A stretch of 38,721 nucleotides of DNA from contig JALWJZ010000087.1 of assembly GCA_026996855.1 (NCBI GenBank), positions 1-38,721 on the forward strand. The letters are read 5' to 3'. This DNA comes from Anaerolineales bacterium (GTDB taxonomy: Bacteria > Chloroflexota > Anaerolineae > Anaerolineales > DRMV01). A model generated the notes under the pieces. That model saw nothing but the letters and a program-made list of their open reading frames with translations, did not search any database and was not told where the DNA came from. This document shows positions 31,802-38,721 of the stretch, piece by piece. The first letter of the stretch is position 1; each line of letters starts with the position of its first letter. A program made the translations under genes and the position numbers.

Positions 31802-32190
31802 ACCGGGCCTCCTGCAGAAGGTGTACCAATCCATTACGGGGCCAGGGCAAGCCCTCGCGACCTTCCGACGCTGTGCGTCGTGTGCACGACTTGCAAGTCG
31901 GCACGCGTTCTGCTTTCATTCCAAAGTATACCTTCCCCTTTCGGTAGACGTTGGAAAACCTTCCCGTTTGAGGAGTTTGGGGGCTTTCCGAGTCAGAGCC
32001 GAAAAAACACGAATTCCATCTTCGCCTTTAGCGGTGTTCGTTCCCCAGGAAATTTCCCAGTTCGACGCGTTTGCGGCCAGCAAAATGTGACCTTTTGGGG
32101 TCCACGCGCGTCCAAAAGAACGAACCCGGTGAAAGGACCGAAACCCCTTTCGCCCGTAAGTTTCAAACCCAAATTTTCTGGAGGTGAATC
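31802..32190. other. Intergenic region with palindromes, no gene seen
   Basis: A 389-bp gap between divergent genes. It holds GACGC-TGT-GCGTC (about 31867-31879), GTGCAC, and the 14-bp perfect palindrome CGACTTGCAAGTCG (31887-31900) in close succession. A -10-like TATACT lies on the minus strand at 31930-31925 without a fitting -35. The rest (31960-32175) is plain sequence with runs of C and T in which I find no coding frame of quality and no clear promoter for the gene at 32191. Confidence 0.5.
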
Positions 32191-32790
32191 ATGACGAAGC
32201 GAATCTTTTGGCCTATCCTTATGGTGATGATGGCGCTGGGCATGGCCTTTGCGCCCACGGTGAAAGCCCAGGCCGCCTGGTGGGACGAACCCGACTGGCC
32301 GGAGGTGCAGGAAAAGGCACAGCAAATCGCCGCGCAGGCCCGCGCGTTGCAGGCTCAGGCGCAGACCATCCAGGAAGCCGCGAACACCCTGGCCGGGCTG
32401 AACCCGGAATGGAGCGACACCGCGAGCCAAATCATCGCCCTGGCCGCCCAGGTGGAGCAGGACGCCGCAGCCATTGCGGTCACCGCGGAGGACATCAACC
32501 AGCGCATCGACAACTCCGAAGCCACCACGTTACGCCTGTCCGACGACATCGGACGCATGGCCGACCGCATCGGTGAAATGGCCGACCGCATCCTGTGGAC
32601 CGAGTTGCAAATCGGCGTCATGGCCGACCGCATCGTGGAAAGCGAGTACCTGATTAACACGGGTGCCCAGCAATCCGCCGACCAGGTGCAGGAAACCCTG
32701 GCCCTGTTGATGAACGGCCTGCAACAAAGCCAGACACTGACCCAGACCATCGCGGCGCTGAACGCCGAAATCCTGGACCAGGTGCGGTAA
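32191..32790 (+). CDS. Secreted coiled-coil protein with MADRI repeats
   Basis: A protein of 199 residues. Residues 1-28 are a Sec signal peptide (KRIFWPILMVMMALGMAFAP, then TVKAQA, a good cleavage site). The mature protein is almost purely helical, with Ala/Gln-rich heptads, and carries the phrase MADRI three times, in the regions RMADRIGEMADRIL and GVMADRIVESE, spaced 7 and 18 residues. No cysteines, no Pro-rich parts, no known domain. It may form a rod or oligomer at the cell surface. The ribosome binding site is GGAGGTGAATC. A strong hairpin follows, then the ECF sigma factor gene in the same direction. Confidence 0.75.
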   Translation: MTKRIFWPILMVMMALGMAFAPTVKAQAAWWDEPDWPEVQEKAQQIAAQARALQAQAQTIQEAANTLAGLNPEWSDTASQIIALAAQVEQDAAAIAVTAEDINQRIDNSEATTLRLSDDIGRMADRIGEMADRILWTELQIGVMADRIVESEYLINTGAQQSADQVQETLALLMNGLQQSQTLTQTIAALNAEILDQVR

Positions 32791-32799
32791 CCCCAAGAC

Positions 32800-32832
32800 G
32801 GGCCGTTGGAGCCCCGTCGGCTCCAGCGGCCC
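32800..32832 (+). terminator. Strong hairpin between the coiled-coil gene and the sigma gene
   Basis: GGGCCGTTGGAGCC pairs with GGCTCCAGCGGCCC (one wobble) around a 5-nt loop. Only a weak T run follows, so it may protect mRNA ends or partially terminate. Confidence 0.55.
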
Positions 32833-32951
32833 GCTGGTGGCCTTTCCTCGGAAGGACGCACCTGACCCAATGCGCCAACCAGGGCACCGCTCACCCGAGG
32901 CGGAGATTTCCCTTCCGCACTTTTCAAACACCCTGGCAAGGGAGGGAGCCG

Positions 32952-33539
32952 ATGGACACCATGGACACCTTCGTGCAACGTTTGCAGGCCAACGACCCCC
33001 GGGCGTACGAAGAATTGCTGGAACGCTATGCCGACAAGGTGTATCGCATTGCCTACCGGGTCCTGGGAAACCCGCAAGATGCCGAAGATGCCACCCAAGA
33101 GACCTTTTTGGCCGTCTACCGAAACATCGCCACCTTTCGCGGGGATGCCAAATTTTCCAGTTGGCTGTACCGCATTGCCTATAACCAGGCCATTCAAATT
33201 TTGCGCCGCCGACATCCTCGCCTGGAATCGCTGTACGCCGACGACGAGGAAGAAGCCGACACCGTCGAAACCATACCCGACGACATCACCCCCCTTCCCG
33301 AAGAAGTGTTGCAAGCGCGCATGTTGGAAACCTGCCTTCAGGAATTGCTCATGGAACTTTCGCCCAGGTTGCGCGCGGCCTTCGTTTTGCACGAACTGGA
33401 AGGGTTGCCCTTGCGCGAGGTGGCCCATATCCTCAACATCGGCGAATCCGCGGTCAAAATGCGCATCCATCGGGCCCGTATGCAGTTGCAAAAGCGCCTG
33501 CTCGAACGGCGGGAGGGGCAACGGGAAGTCGTGCCTTGA
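32952..33539 (+). CDS. ECF-type RNA polymerase sigma factor
   Basis: A protein of 195 residues. Region 2 (about 25-87) shows ELLERYADKVYRIAYRVLGN, QDAEDATQETFLAVYRNI and FSSWLYRIAYNQAIQILRRR. An acidic linker (97-118) comes next, then region 4 (about 130-180) with LSPRLRAAFVLHELEGLPLR and EVAHILNIGESAVKMRIHRARMQL, the helix-turn-helix that reads the -35 box. Regions 1.1 and 3 are absent, as is normal for RpoE-type factors. ATG 32952 follows AAGGGAGGGAGCCG. The zinc-finger protein gene 92 bp downstream is the expected anti-sigma partner. Confidence 0.95.
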   Translation: MDTMDTFVQRLQANDPRAYEELLERYADKVYRIAYRVLGNPQDAEDATQETFLAVYRNIATFRGDAKFSSWLYRIAYNQAIQILRRRHPRLESLYADDEEEADTVETIPDDITPLPEEVLQARMLETCLQELLMELSPRLRAAFVLHELEGLPLREVAHILNIGESAVKMRIHRARMQLQKRLLERREGQREVVP

Positions 33540-33631
33540 GGAGTCGCAAAGCCATCCCGACCTGGTCGGGACGTTTGAGCACGTTGGAGAGCCACCCCGT
33601 GGAAAAGCCAAAACCCAAGGAGGAGAAAGCC

Positions 33632-34504
33632 ATGAAAGCCCGAGAACATCTGGAACACTGGCTGGACCGTTTGATGGCCTATGTGGAAGGGACCCTGCCC
33701 AAGCCGGACGTAGACGAAGTACAACAACATCTGGCATCCTGCCATGCGTGCCAGGTGCTGCTGGAAAACATTCAGCGGCTACGCGAACAACTCCAGTCCC
33801 TGGAAAGCGAACTGCGCCTTTCCCCCGAAGCGCGCCTCCGTTTGTACCAGCGCCTCAACGAAGAACGCCGAAAACGAGGGGACGCGTTGCTCACCGTTCC
33901 CCAGGCCTTGTTGGAGGAAGTGCGCCGACGGGGCCTGGCCGCGACCGAAGCCGCGCTGGAGGTGGGGAGCACCGGCCTCAAAGCCGCGGCCGAAACCGCC
34001 CAGGCCGCGGGTGAGACCGCGAAAACCGTACTGGAAGCGGCCAAGGACGTGGCCCAAACCGCGGCCGAAAGCGCGGCCCGAACCGCGAAACCGGCGGCCA
34101 GGGGGGCCATGGAGCCTGTGCGCACCGCGGCCGATGTCGCCCGCCTGGCGGCCGAAAGCGTTTCGGAAACCGTAGAGGAGATGGGAGAAAGCCCGGTCAA
34201 AGGCGCGATGAAGGCACCCCTCAAGATGGCGGGCAAAGGGGCCCGAGCCGCCGCTCGGGTGGCCAAAGGGGCCGTGAAGAGCGCGGCCCACGGTGCCCAG
34301 GCTGGCGCGGAGGCGGCCAAAGGCTCCGTGCGCACCGCGGCCGAGGCCGCCAAAGGCGCGGTTCGCGTCGGGAAGGCGGGCGCCAAGACCGCACTGCGAG
34401 GGGCGAAAGCCGCGGCCGAAGTGGGACGCGCCGTGGCCAAAGGCGCCAAGAAAGTCCTCAAGCCCGAAGAGGAAGAAACCGAGGACCTCGAAAATCGGGG
34501 GTAA
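33632..34504 (+). CDS. Zinc-finger anti-sigma-like protein with LEA/histone-H1-like Ala-Lys-rich tail
   Basis: A protein of 290 residues from ATG 33632, set by AAGGAGGAGAAAGCC. The N-terminal module (about 1-45) is a zf-HC2/ZAS domain with the motif H33-x3-C37-x2-C40, the fold that binds ECF sigma factors. A helical linker (45-103) follows. Residues 105-185 are Ala/Glu/Lys/Thr repeats of about 11 residues resembling group 3 LEA proteins, and 186-277 form a basic Ala/Gly/Lys tail like histone H1 or AlgR3. The end is acidic (KPEEEETEDLENRG). There is no transmembrane helix, so unlike classical anti-sigma factors it is soluble. It is paired with the ECF gene. Base skew in the tail reflects the repeat. 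Confidence 0.85.
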   Translation: MKAREHLEHWLDRLMAYVEGTLPKPDVDEVQQHLASCHACQVLLENIQRLREQLQSLESELRLSPEARLRLYQRLNEERRKRGDALLTVPQALLEEVRRRGLAATEAALEVGSTGLKAAAETAQAAGETAKTVLEAAKDVAQTAAESAARTAKPAARGAMEPVRTAADVARLAAESVSETVEEMGESPVKGAMKAPLKMAGKGARAAARVAKGAVKSAAHGAQAGAEAAKGSVRTAAEAAKGAVRVGKAGAKTALRGAKAAAEVGRAVAKGAKKVLKPEEEETEDLENRG

Positions 34505-34510
34505 ACGCAA

Positions 34511-34552
34511 AGGGAGCCGGGGCGCCATTTGAGCTCCTCGGCTCCCTTTTTT
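34511..34552 (+). terminator. Rho-independent terminator of the sigma/anti-sigma unit
   Basis: AGGGAGCCG pairs with CGGCTCCCT, the loop itself containing a shorter stem, followed by TTTTTT. It starts 7 bp after the stop codon. Confidence 0.85.
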
Positions 34553-34584
34553 CCCTTCTGTCCTGCCAAAAGGCTTTTGCCCAC

Positions 34585-34636
34585 ACCCAAGGAAGGCGGA
34601 CGAAAGGGGGTGTAGGCGCCTTCCTTGGGTTTTGGT
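34585..34636. repeat. Inverted repeat with 13-bp perfect arms
   Basis: ACCCAAGGAAGGC (34585-34597) and its exact complement (34618-34630) are separated by 20 bp. The right arm is followed by TTTGG. It lies between the previous terminator and the end of the convergent deacetylase gene, and may serve as its terminator in the minus direction or be a small repeat. Confidence 0.6.
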
Positions 34637-34705
34637 CATCGCAGGCCGGTCAGGTTGTAGGGATAGCGCCGAAACGGTATGTCTCCGGGGATGCACCACA
34701 CCCTT

Positions 34706-35623
34706 TCAGCGGGCGCTTTCCCACATGGCCAGCGCCAGCGCGATGGTGCGGAGGTGGATGTCCACCGTGTCTTTGATGTTTCGTCCGTATCCGCCCCCCA
34801 TGACCAGAACCAAAGGCAGCCCACGCCGGCGGACCCAGGAGAACACCATGCGGTCGCGTTCCAGCAAACCATCTTTGGTCAGGGCCAGGCGGCCCAGGCG
34901 GTCGTCCCGGTACGGGTCCGCACCCGCAATGTAGAAGACCAGTTCGGGTTGAAAGCGGCGTTCCACCTCTTGCAGACCCCGGCGCAGGGCCTCCAGGTAT
35001 TCCCGGTCGCCCGTATCGTCGGGCAGGCCGATGTCCAGGTCCCCTGGGATTTTACGAAAGGGAAAATTGCGCTGGCCGTGGATGCTAAAGGTGAAAAGCC
35101 GCGCCTCCTTGGCGGCAATGGCCGCGGTGCCATCCCCTTGATGCACGTCCAAATCCACCACGAGAACGCGACGCACCTTACCTTGGTTCAGCAACACCCG
35201 CGCGGCCACGGCCACGTCGTTGAACACGCAAAACCCCGCGCCCCAATCCGGCCCGGCGTGATGGGTGCCACCACCCAGGTTGATACCCAGGCCCCTTTCC
35301 AGGGCAGCCTGCGCCGCGGCCAGGGTACTGCCCACGGAGCGCCGCGCCCGCTCCACCAACTGCGGCGACCAGGGCAACCCCACGCGCCGTTCTTCCTGTC
35401 GCGTCCAGGCGCCCCTCAGGGTGCGGGTCACGTAGTCTTCGGTATGGGCCTGGGTCAGGGCTTCCAAGGAGGCCGCGGCGGCCAGGTACAGGGCTTTTTG
35501 GGGAAGCACGCCGCGCGTCAAAAGCCCTTCCCGTAACAGGCGATACTTCTCCTTGGGGAACCGGTGGCCTTCAGGAAGAGGAAAGTCGAACACATCGTGA
35601 TAAAACACGCGGATGCTATCCAT
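34706..35623 (-). CDS. Histone-deacetylase-family amidohydrolase (class IV-like)
   Basis: Zinc amidohydrolase of 305 residues. Visible are GGTHHAG (catalytic His121-His122), GFCVFNDVAVAA, the zinc ligands of VVDLDVHQGDG (Asp159, His161) and GADPY (Asp236), and the transition-state Tyr279 in MGGGYG. The start YHDVFDFPLPEGHRFPKEKY is typical of bacterial HDAC11/class IV-like enzymes. Likely substrates are acetyl- or acyl-lysines or small acetylated polyamines; sequence cannot decide. ATG 35623 fits the family N-terminus, though its ribosome binding site is weak; other ATGs lie upstream. It follows the isochorismatase-like gene by 70 bp. Confidence 0.93.
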   Translation of the reverse strand: MDSIRVFYHDVFDFPLPEGHRFPKEKYRLLREGLLTRGVLPQKALYLAAAASLEALTQAHTEDYVTRTLRGAWTRQEERRVGLPWSPQLVERARRSVGSTLAAAQAALERGLGINLGGGTHHAGPDWGAGFCVFNDVAVAARVLLNQGKVRRVLVVDLDVHQGDGTAAIAAKEARLFTFSIHGQRNFPFRKIPGDLDIGLPDDTGDREYLEALRRGLQEVERRFQPELVFYIAGADPYRDDRLGRLALTKDGLLERDRMVFSWVRRRGLPLVLVMGGGYGRNIKDTVDIHLRTIALALAMWESAR

Positions 35624-35693
35624 AACAGCGCGTTTTTCCAGATGCCCCATCGGTGCACGTCGGCACCCAAGGGCTTTGGAACCTCCTGGGCGT

Positions 35694-36731
35694 TCATCGC
35701 AACGCTTCACCCACCGGCCCGGGCCAGGTTTCCATGGGCTGGTCGGTGCGCACCCGGTGCATGCCGGCTTCCTCGAAAGAGGCGTAAATGCGGTTGGCGG
35801 TTTCGGTGAAATCCACCACGCCCGGCACCACCACCGGCGAAGTGGTGTCCTCCAGAAGGTAGATGCGGTCCAACAGATGCCCTTCCCCCCTTTCTCGCAG
35901 CAAGGTCATCAGGTCGCCCACGGTCCAGGCCACGCAGTGGCTCTTGGCCTGCCCGGTGATGATGACCGCGTCGTGTTCCCGCACCACTTCCAGCAGACGG
36001 GGGTTGAGACCCACCAGAAGCCGGCCCCGGTGGTCGTGGGTCACTTCGGGACGCAGGGCCGAATAGTGTTCGGTCAGGGGATGGTTGCCCTTGATGAGGA
36101 TTTCCGGCTGGGCGTAGCGCGCGATGCTGTGGAAGAACACCGCCTCTTCCACCGCGGGCACCAGAGCATGACCGATACCCCCCAGCATGGCGTGGAAGGG
36201 CCACACCGTAAGTTGGTATTTGCCCTTTTCCTCCAGGGTGCGCACGTAATGCTCCAGATAGGCCTGCCCTTCTTCCGGCGTCAACCCCAGCACCGCGGCC
36301 ACCGCGGGGTTGAAGCGCCAGCGTCCGTCACGCACGTCCTCGGCACGGACGATGGTGTAAGGCGCGGGATGTCGGCCCTGCTCATCCACCAGGAAGGGGG
36401 GATGGAAGATTTGGATGGGGAAATGCGTGTCCATGGTGGCCACGATGTGGGTGATGCGGTTCAGGTTTTGGTAAATGAAACGGCACAGCCGCACGTTGTC
36501 TTCCACCGCGCCCATGCCGCTGCGCCCGGCGACGAACAACTCGAAGTCAGGCAGGCAGAAGGTGTTCTGCACGTCCACCAGCACCAGAGCCACTCGGAAG
36601 GCGTCCTCGGCGGCAGGAGCAATGCCGTGGGCTTTGGCCCAGGCGCGGGCTTCCTCGGCCCGGGTTTGATAATCCACCTTCCACACCCGGCCCACCTTTT
36701 CCGGGTCGAAATAGGGCGGAATGGGCAACAT
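35694..36731 (-). CDS. Isochorismatase-family cysteine hydrolase
   Basis: A protein of 345 residues from ATG 36731, with CAGGAGGTGCACC upstream. The catalytic triad of the nicotinamidase/isochorismatase fold is visible: Asp53 in [10 protein letters not shown], Lys214 in ILIKGNHPL and Cys266 in [22 protein letters not shown] supplies metal-binding-type residues. At 345 residues it is much longer than typical family members (180-220), through an insert around 115-190 and a C-terminal extension. The amide substrate is unknown. A TACAAT box at 36783-36778 on the minus strand may be its -10. Confidence 0.88.
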   Translation of the reverse strand: MLPIPPYFDPEKVGRVWKVDYQTRAEEARAWAKAHGIAPAAEDAFRVALVLVDVQNTFCLPDFELFVAGRSGMGAVEDNVRLCRFIYQNLNRITHIVATMDTHFPIQIFHPPFLVDEQGRHPAPYTIVRAEDVRDGRWRFNPAVAAVLGLTPEEGQAYLEHYVRTLEEKGKYQLTVWPFHAMLGGIGHALVPAVEEAVFFHSIARYAQPEILIKGNHPLTEHYSALRPEVTHDHRGRLLVGLNPRLLEVVREHDAVIITGQAKSHCVAWTVGDLMTLLRERGEGHLLDRIYLLEDTTSPVVVPGVVDFTETANRIYASFEEAGMHRVRTDQPMETWPGPVGEALR

Positions 36732-36825
36732 GGTGCACCTCCTGTGCATCCGCAAGTAGAATCCTTCTGGCCTTTTTATTGTAGCCGGGGGGCAAGCGCG
36801 CTTCATCCTGAATGCTGACGATTCC

Positions 36826-36854
36826 TTGACGAAACCCAAGGATGCGCATAGACT
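36826..36854 (+). promoter_or_regulatory. Promoter of the protoglobin gene
   Basis: TTGACG (36826-36831) and TAGACT (36849-36854) with 17 bp spacing lie 57 bp upstream of ATG 36911. Each element deviates from consensus by one or two bases. Confidence 0.6.
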
Positions 36855-36910
36855 TTTTTCACAGTTTTCATGCTCTTCTCACGCTTTCATCACTGTGTAG
36901 GAGGCTAAAC

Positions 36911-37495
36911 ATGTACGAGCAGACTTTGAGGAACCTCCAGACTCTGGTTGGATACCGAGACGAAGATTCCCAAATTCTTCAACGAGCGTATCCGGTCACT
37001 TCCACCTGGGCCGATGAGTTCGTTCGGCTTTTCTACGACACCCTCTTCGCCTATGAGCCTACGGCCAGAATCTTTCGTCCGGGGGAGCGTGCAGAGCGGG
37101 AAATCACCTTGAAGGAGTGGTACTTGCGCGTGGTTCGTGGGGAAATCGACGAGGATTTCTGGCGCTGGCAATGGCGGGTGGGGTTGGTTCACATTTACCG
37201 CAAGGTAACCAACGACTTCATGTTGGGCATGATGAGCCTGATTCAACAGGCCTTTCTGCAGAAATGCATGGAAGCCTGGCCGCCGGAAGAGGCCCTGGAA
37301 GTCTTCCTGGCCTTCAAACGGGTCACCGATGTGGTTTCCGGGCTGATTGCGGAAGGTTACATGCGGGGGTATCAACAGGCGATGAAGGAGTTTTTGGGAT
37401 TTCGTACCGAACTCCTGGAACGTCTCCTGGCTATGGAATCGCGATCGTTGGTTCAGCGCCTGGAAAAACTCACCATGAGCACCGCGGGGGATTAG
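36911..37495 (+). CDS. Stand-alone protoglobin / globin-sensor domain protein
   Basis: A protein of 194 residues from ATG 36911, with GTAGGAGGCTAAAC upstream. The all-helical sequence matches the globin-coupled-sensor fold: FVRLFYDTLFAYEPTARIF near the start, then WRWQWRVGLVHIYRKV, in which His94 would be the proximal heme ligand, and a C-terminal helix pair. No methyl-accepting, GGDEF or kinase domain is attached, and the gene stands alone between hairpins and convergent genes. It probably binds O2, NO or CO through heme; whether it senses, stores or detoxifies is open. Confidence 0.85.
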   Translation: MYEQTLRNLQTLVGYRDEDSQILQRAYPVTSTWADEFVRLFYDTLFAYEPTARIFRPGERAEREITLKEWYLRVVRGEIDEDFWRWQWRVGLVHIYRKVTNDFMLGMMSLIQQAFLQKCMEAWPPEEALEVFLAFKRVTDVVSGLIAEGYMRGYQQAMKEFLGFRTELLERLLAMESRSLVQRLEKLTMSTAGD

Positions 37496-37504
37496 CCAAT
37501 GGGT

Positions 37505-37529
37505 GAAAAGGGGTAGGATGCCCCTTTTC
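37505..37529. terminator. Bidirectional terminator
   Basis: GAAAAGGGG/CCCCTTTTC around a 7-nt loop lies between the convergent protoglobin gene (stop 37495) and LCP gene (stop 37532). The A/T-rich stem bases serve as U tract in both directions. Confidence 0.65.
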
Positions 37530-37531
37530 GC

Positions 37532-38584
37532 TCATCTTTCCTCCTCCAGCACGCGATGCAACCATGCCACAAACGTATCGTCCCAATCGAAGACGTAGGC
37601 CACCACGATTTGGTCTCGCAGGTAGATGTAGTCCTTCATGCCGCGCAGCAAGTCTTCAGGAGGCGATACGAAATTCGGCGTCAGGCCTTTTTGGAGCATG
37701 TAGGCCAGCAGGCAGAACAAGTTGTCCAGGTCCGAAGGTCGCAAGTTGGTTATGAAAGTGCCCTGCAGGGCCTGAACGATTTGGGGCAGGCGCAGCAGGG
37801 TCTTGGGGTCGCTCAGGCGCTTCAAAAGGCCCTGCAAAATCCAGGTCTGGCGTTCGATGCGGGCCAGGTCCCCGCCCTGGCGCCGGGAGCGGGCCAGGCG
37901 AATGACGTCGTTGCCATCCAGCACGTAATGGCCCGGCTCGAAACGGGCACGTGAAGCCGGGTCGTAGAGGGGGTAGGGAATATCCACGGGGATGCCACCC
38001 AAGGCGTTGACGAACTCCGCGACGCCATCCTTGCTGACCACCAGATAACGGTCGACACGGATGCCGAAGTTGTATTCGATGGTGGCCGCAAGCATGCGCG
38101 CGCCGCCGTCCTCGGGCGCGTTTTTCAAAAACACCGGCGTACCCAACAGGTAGGCCGAGGCCAGTTTGACCGGGCTGGGAAAGGGCGCGCCCCAGGGCAA
38201 ATCCACCCGCAGGTCCCGCGGCAGCGCCACTACGACCACCCGGGGCGTGCGGAAGTCCACCTTGACAATGCGCACGGCATCGGCCAGGCCGTACAGGCGG
38301 GGGTATGCGCCTACCGCCAGGATGGTCATTTCCTCCACGCTACCGCACAAGGGGGAAGGCGTGGCCGTGGTCGGTTGCGGCGTTGCGCCTTCTTGGGTTG
38401 GGGCCGCGGTAGGCGTGGGCAGGATGGGCCCCGGTTGGGTGGCTTGATAGAAGAAGGTGGGCGTGGCCGGACTCGTTGCCCTTGCTAAAGGGGTTCGCGA
38501 CGCAGGGTTGGAAGCGTTTCGACCGCATCCCCCTATCAGCCACCCCAAGAAAAGCACGGGTAGGAACCACCGAAGGCGTTGCAT
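37532..38584 (-). CDS. LytR-CpsA-Psr (LCP) family lipoprotein
   Basis: A protein of 350 residues. A lipoprotein signal (PVLFLGWLIGGC, Cys20) is followed by a Pro/Thr/Ala linker (to about 80), then the LCP domain: TILAVGAYPRLYGLADAVRI, VVALPRDLRVDLP with the phosphate-binding Arg-Asp, LGGIPVDIPYPLYD and IRLARSRRQGGDLARIERQ, the R-x-R ... D-x-x-R-x-x-RQ signature. LCP enzymes attach polymers such as teichoic acids or capsule to the cell wall via a polyprenyl-phosphate intermediate; the role here is inferred. ATG 38584 has GGGAGTGAAACGG upstream. The preceding gene also ends with a PT-rich tail. Confidence 0.9.
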   Translation of the reverse strand: MQRLRWFLPVLFLGWLIGGCGRNASNPASRTPLARATSPATPTFFYQATQPGPILPTPTAAPTQEGATPQPTTATPSPLCGSVEEMTILAVGAYPRLYGLADAVRIVKVDFRTPRVVVVALPRDLRVDLPWGAPFPSPVKLASAYLLGTPVFLKNAPEDGGARMLAATIEYNFGIRVDRYLVVSKDGVAEFVNALGGIPVDIPYPLYDPASRARFEPGHYVLDGNDVIRLARSRRQGGDLARIERQTWILQGLLKRLSDPKTLLRLPQIVQALQGTFITNLRPSDLDNLFCLLAYMLQKGLTPNFVSPPEDLLRGMKDYIYLRDQIVVAYVFDWDDTFVAWLHRVLEEER

Positions 38585-38653
38585 ACCGTTTCACTCCCAA
38601 ATCGAAGGGCTTCTTTTTCCATCTCCTGCCAGGTCGGATGGAGGAGCACGCCG

Positions 38654-38721
38654 TCATGGTGTAGGGGTGGCGGTGGTGGGTGTCGGCGTGGGGGTGGACG
38701 TCATTGGCGCCGGTGTGGGCG
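38654..38721 (-). CDS. C-terminal end of a Pro/Thr-rich protein (cut by window edge)
   Basis: The minus strand reads in one frame as PTPAPMTSTPTPTPTTATPT and one more Pro, then a TGA stop, 70 bp upstream of the LCP gene start. Pro/Thr tails and linkers of this kind are common in extracellular Chloroflexota proteins. Only 22 codons are visible, so the protein cannot be named; a non-coding low-complexity stretch is the alternative. Confidence 0.5.
   Translation of the reverse strand, partial: PTPAPMTSTPTPTPTTATPTP

Noticed and set aside
31802-32190. Small gene in the plus strand (about 31880-32190)
   Set aside because: The open frames there lack a ribosome binding site and have no protein-like composition; the palindromes explain part of the sequence.
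33536-33631. Upstream start of the zinc-finger protein overlapping the sigma gene
   Set aside because: The start would be TTG at 33536 without a good ribosome binding site, while AAGGAGGAGAAAGCC directly precedes ATG 33632 and the ZAS domain begins there.

Overview
The window reads as a contiguous chromosomal piece of a GC-rich (roughly 60 percent by eye) bacterium, most likely a thermophilic member of the Chloroflexota (Anaerolineae-like). This is an inference from the style of the proteins (Pro/Thr-rich lipoprotein tails, a bacterial mevalonate kinase, Chloroflexota-type PD-(D/E)XK-like proteins, an archaeal-style endonuclease Q and an MjaI-type restriction enzyme). No rRNA is present, so the placement is tentative. 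Almost everything is ordinary host housekeeping. There is no prophage or CRISPR array, and the only mobile element I can support is one 150-bp MITE.

Layout. 1-4241 (minus): the str operon, with a near-consensus promoter, then rpsL, rpsG, a hairpin terminator or attenuator, fusA, an inserted unknown gene with a degenerate nuclease look, and the start of tuf. 4302-5600 (minus): an unknown membrane-anchored exported protein. 5860-14010 (minus): a compact cluster of an MBL-fold hydrolase, a YabE-like G5/3D cell-wall protein, rsmA, a beta-class DNA methyltransferase with a degenerate SNase-like tail, an MjaI-type restriction endonuclease, and a 1144-residue fusion of endonuclease Q with a UvrD-type helicase that ends in a perfect beta-clamp binding motif. 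14286-19775 (minus): an SDR oxidoreductase, mevalonate kinase, a PhoD-like protein that has lost its metal ligands, and thrS behind a T-box leader. 19776-20641: a DUF4258/DUF2283 small-protein pair and two tRNAs (Val-GAC with an odd C33; Gln-TTG). 20727-22853 (plus): mnmA, a small membrane protein, the MITE and an OsmC-like protein.

22893-28461: acyl-CoA dehydrogenase and a PaaI-like thioesterase (minus), then a SpoIIAA-like small protein, ornithine carbamoyltransferase, pyruvate kinase and signal peptidase I (plus). 28672-31801 (minus): a large polytopic membrane protein and a hydantoinase or dihydropyrimidinase. 32191-34504 (plus): a secreted coiled-coil protein, an ECF sigma factor and a soluble zinc-finger anti-sigma-like protein with a long LEA/histone-H1-like tail. 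34706-36731 (minus): a class-IV-like histone-deacetylase-family amidohydrolase and an isochorismatase-family hydrolase. 36911-37495 (plus): a stand-alone protoglobin. 37532-38721 (minus): an LCP-family lipoprotein and the tail of a further Pro/Thr-rich protein.

The most interesting unit is the rsmA / methyltransferase / restriction enzyme / EndoQ-UvrD run. It joins a probable CTAG-specific restriction-modification system to a deaminated-base endonuclease fused to a helicase, in one tightly packed transcription unit. My by-eye pass over the window found no CTAG site at all. The second candidate is the sigma factor / zinc-finger-LEA anti-sigma / secreted coiled-coil locus.
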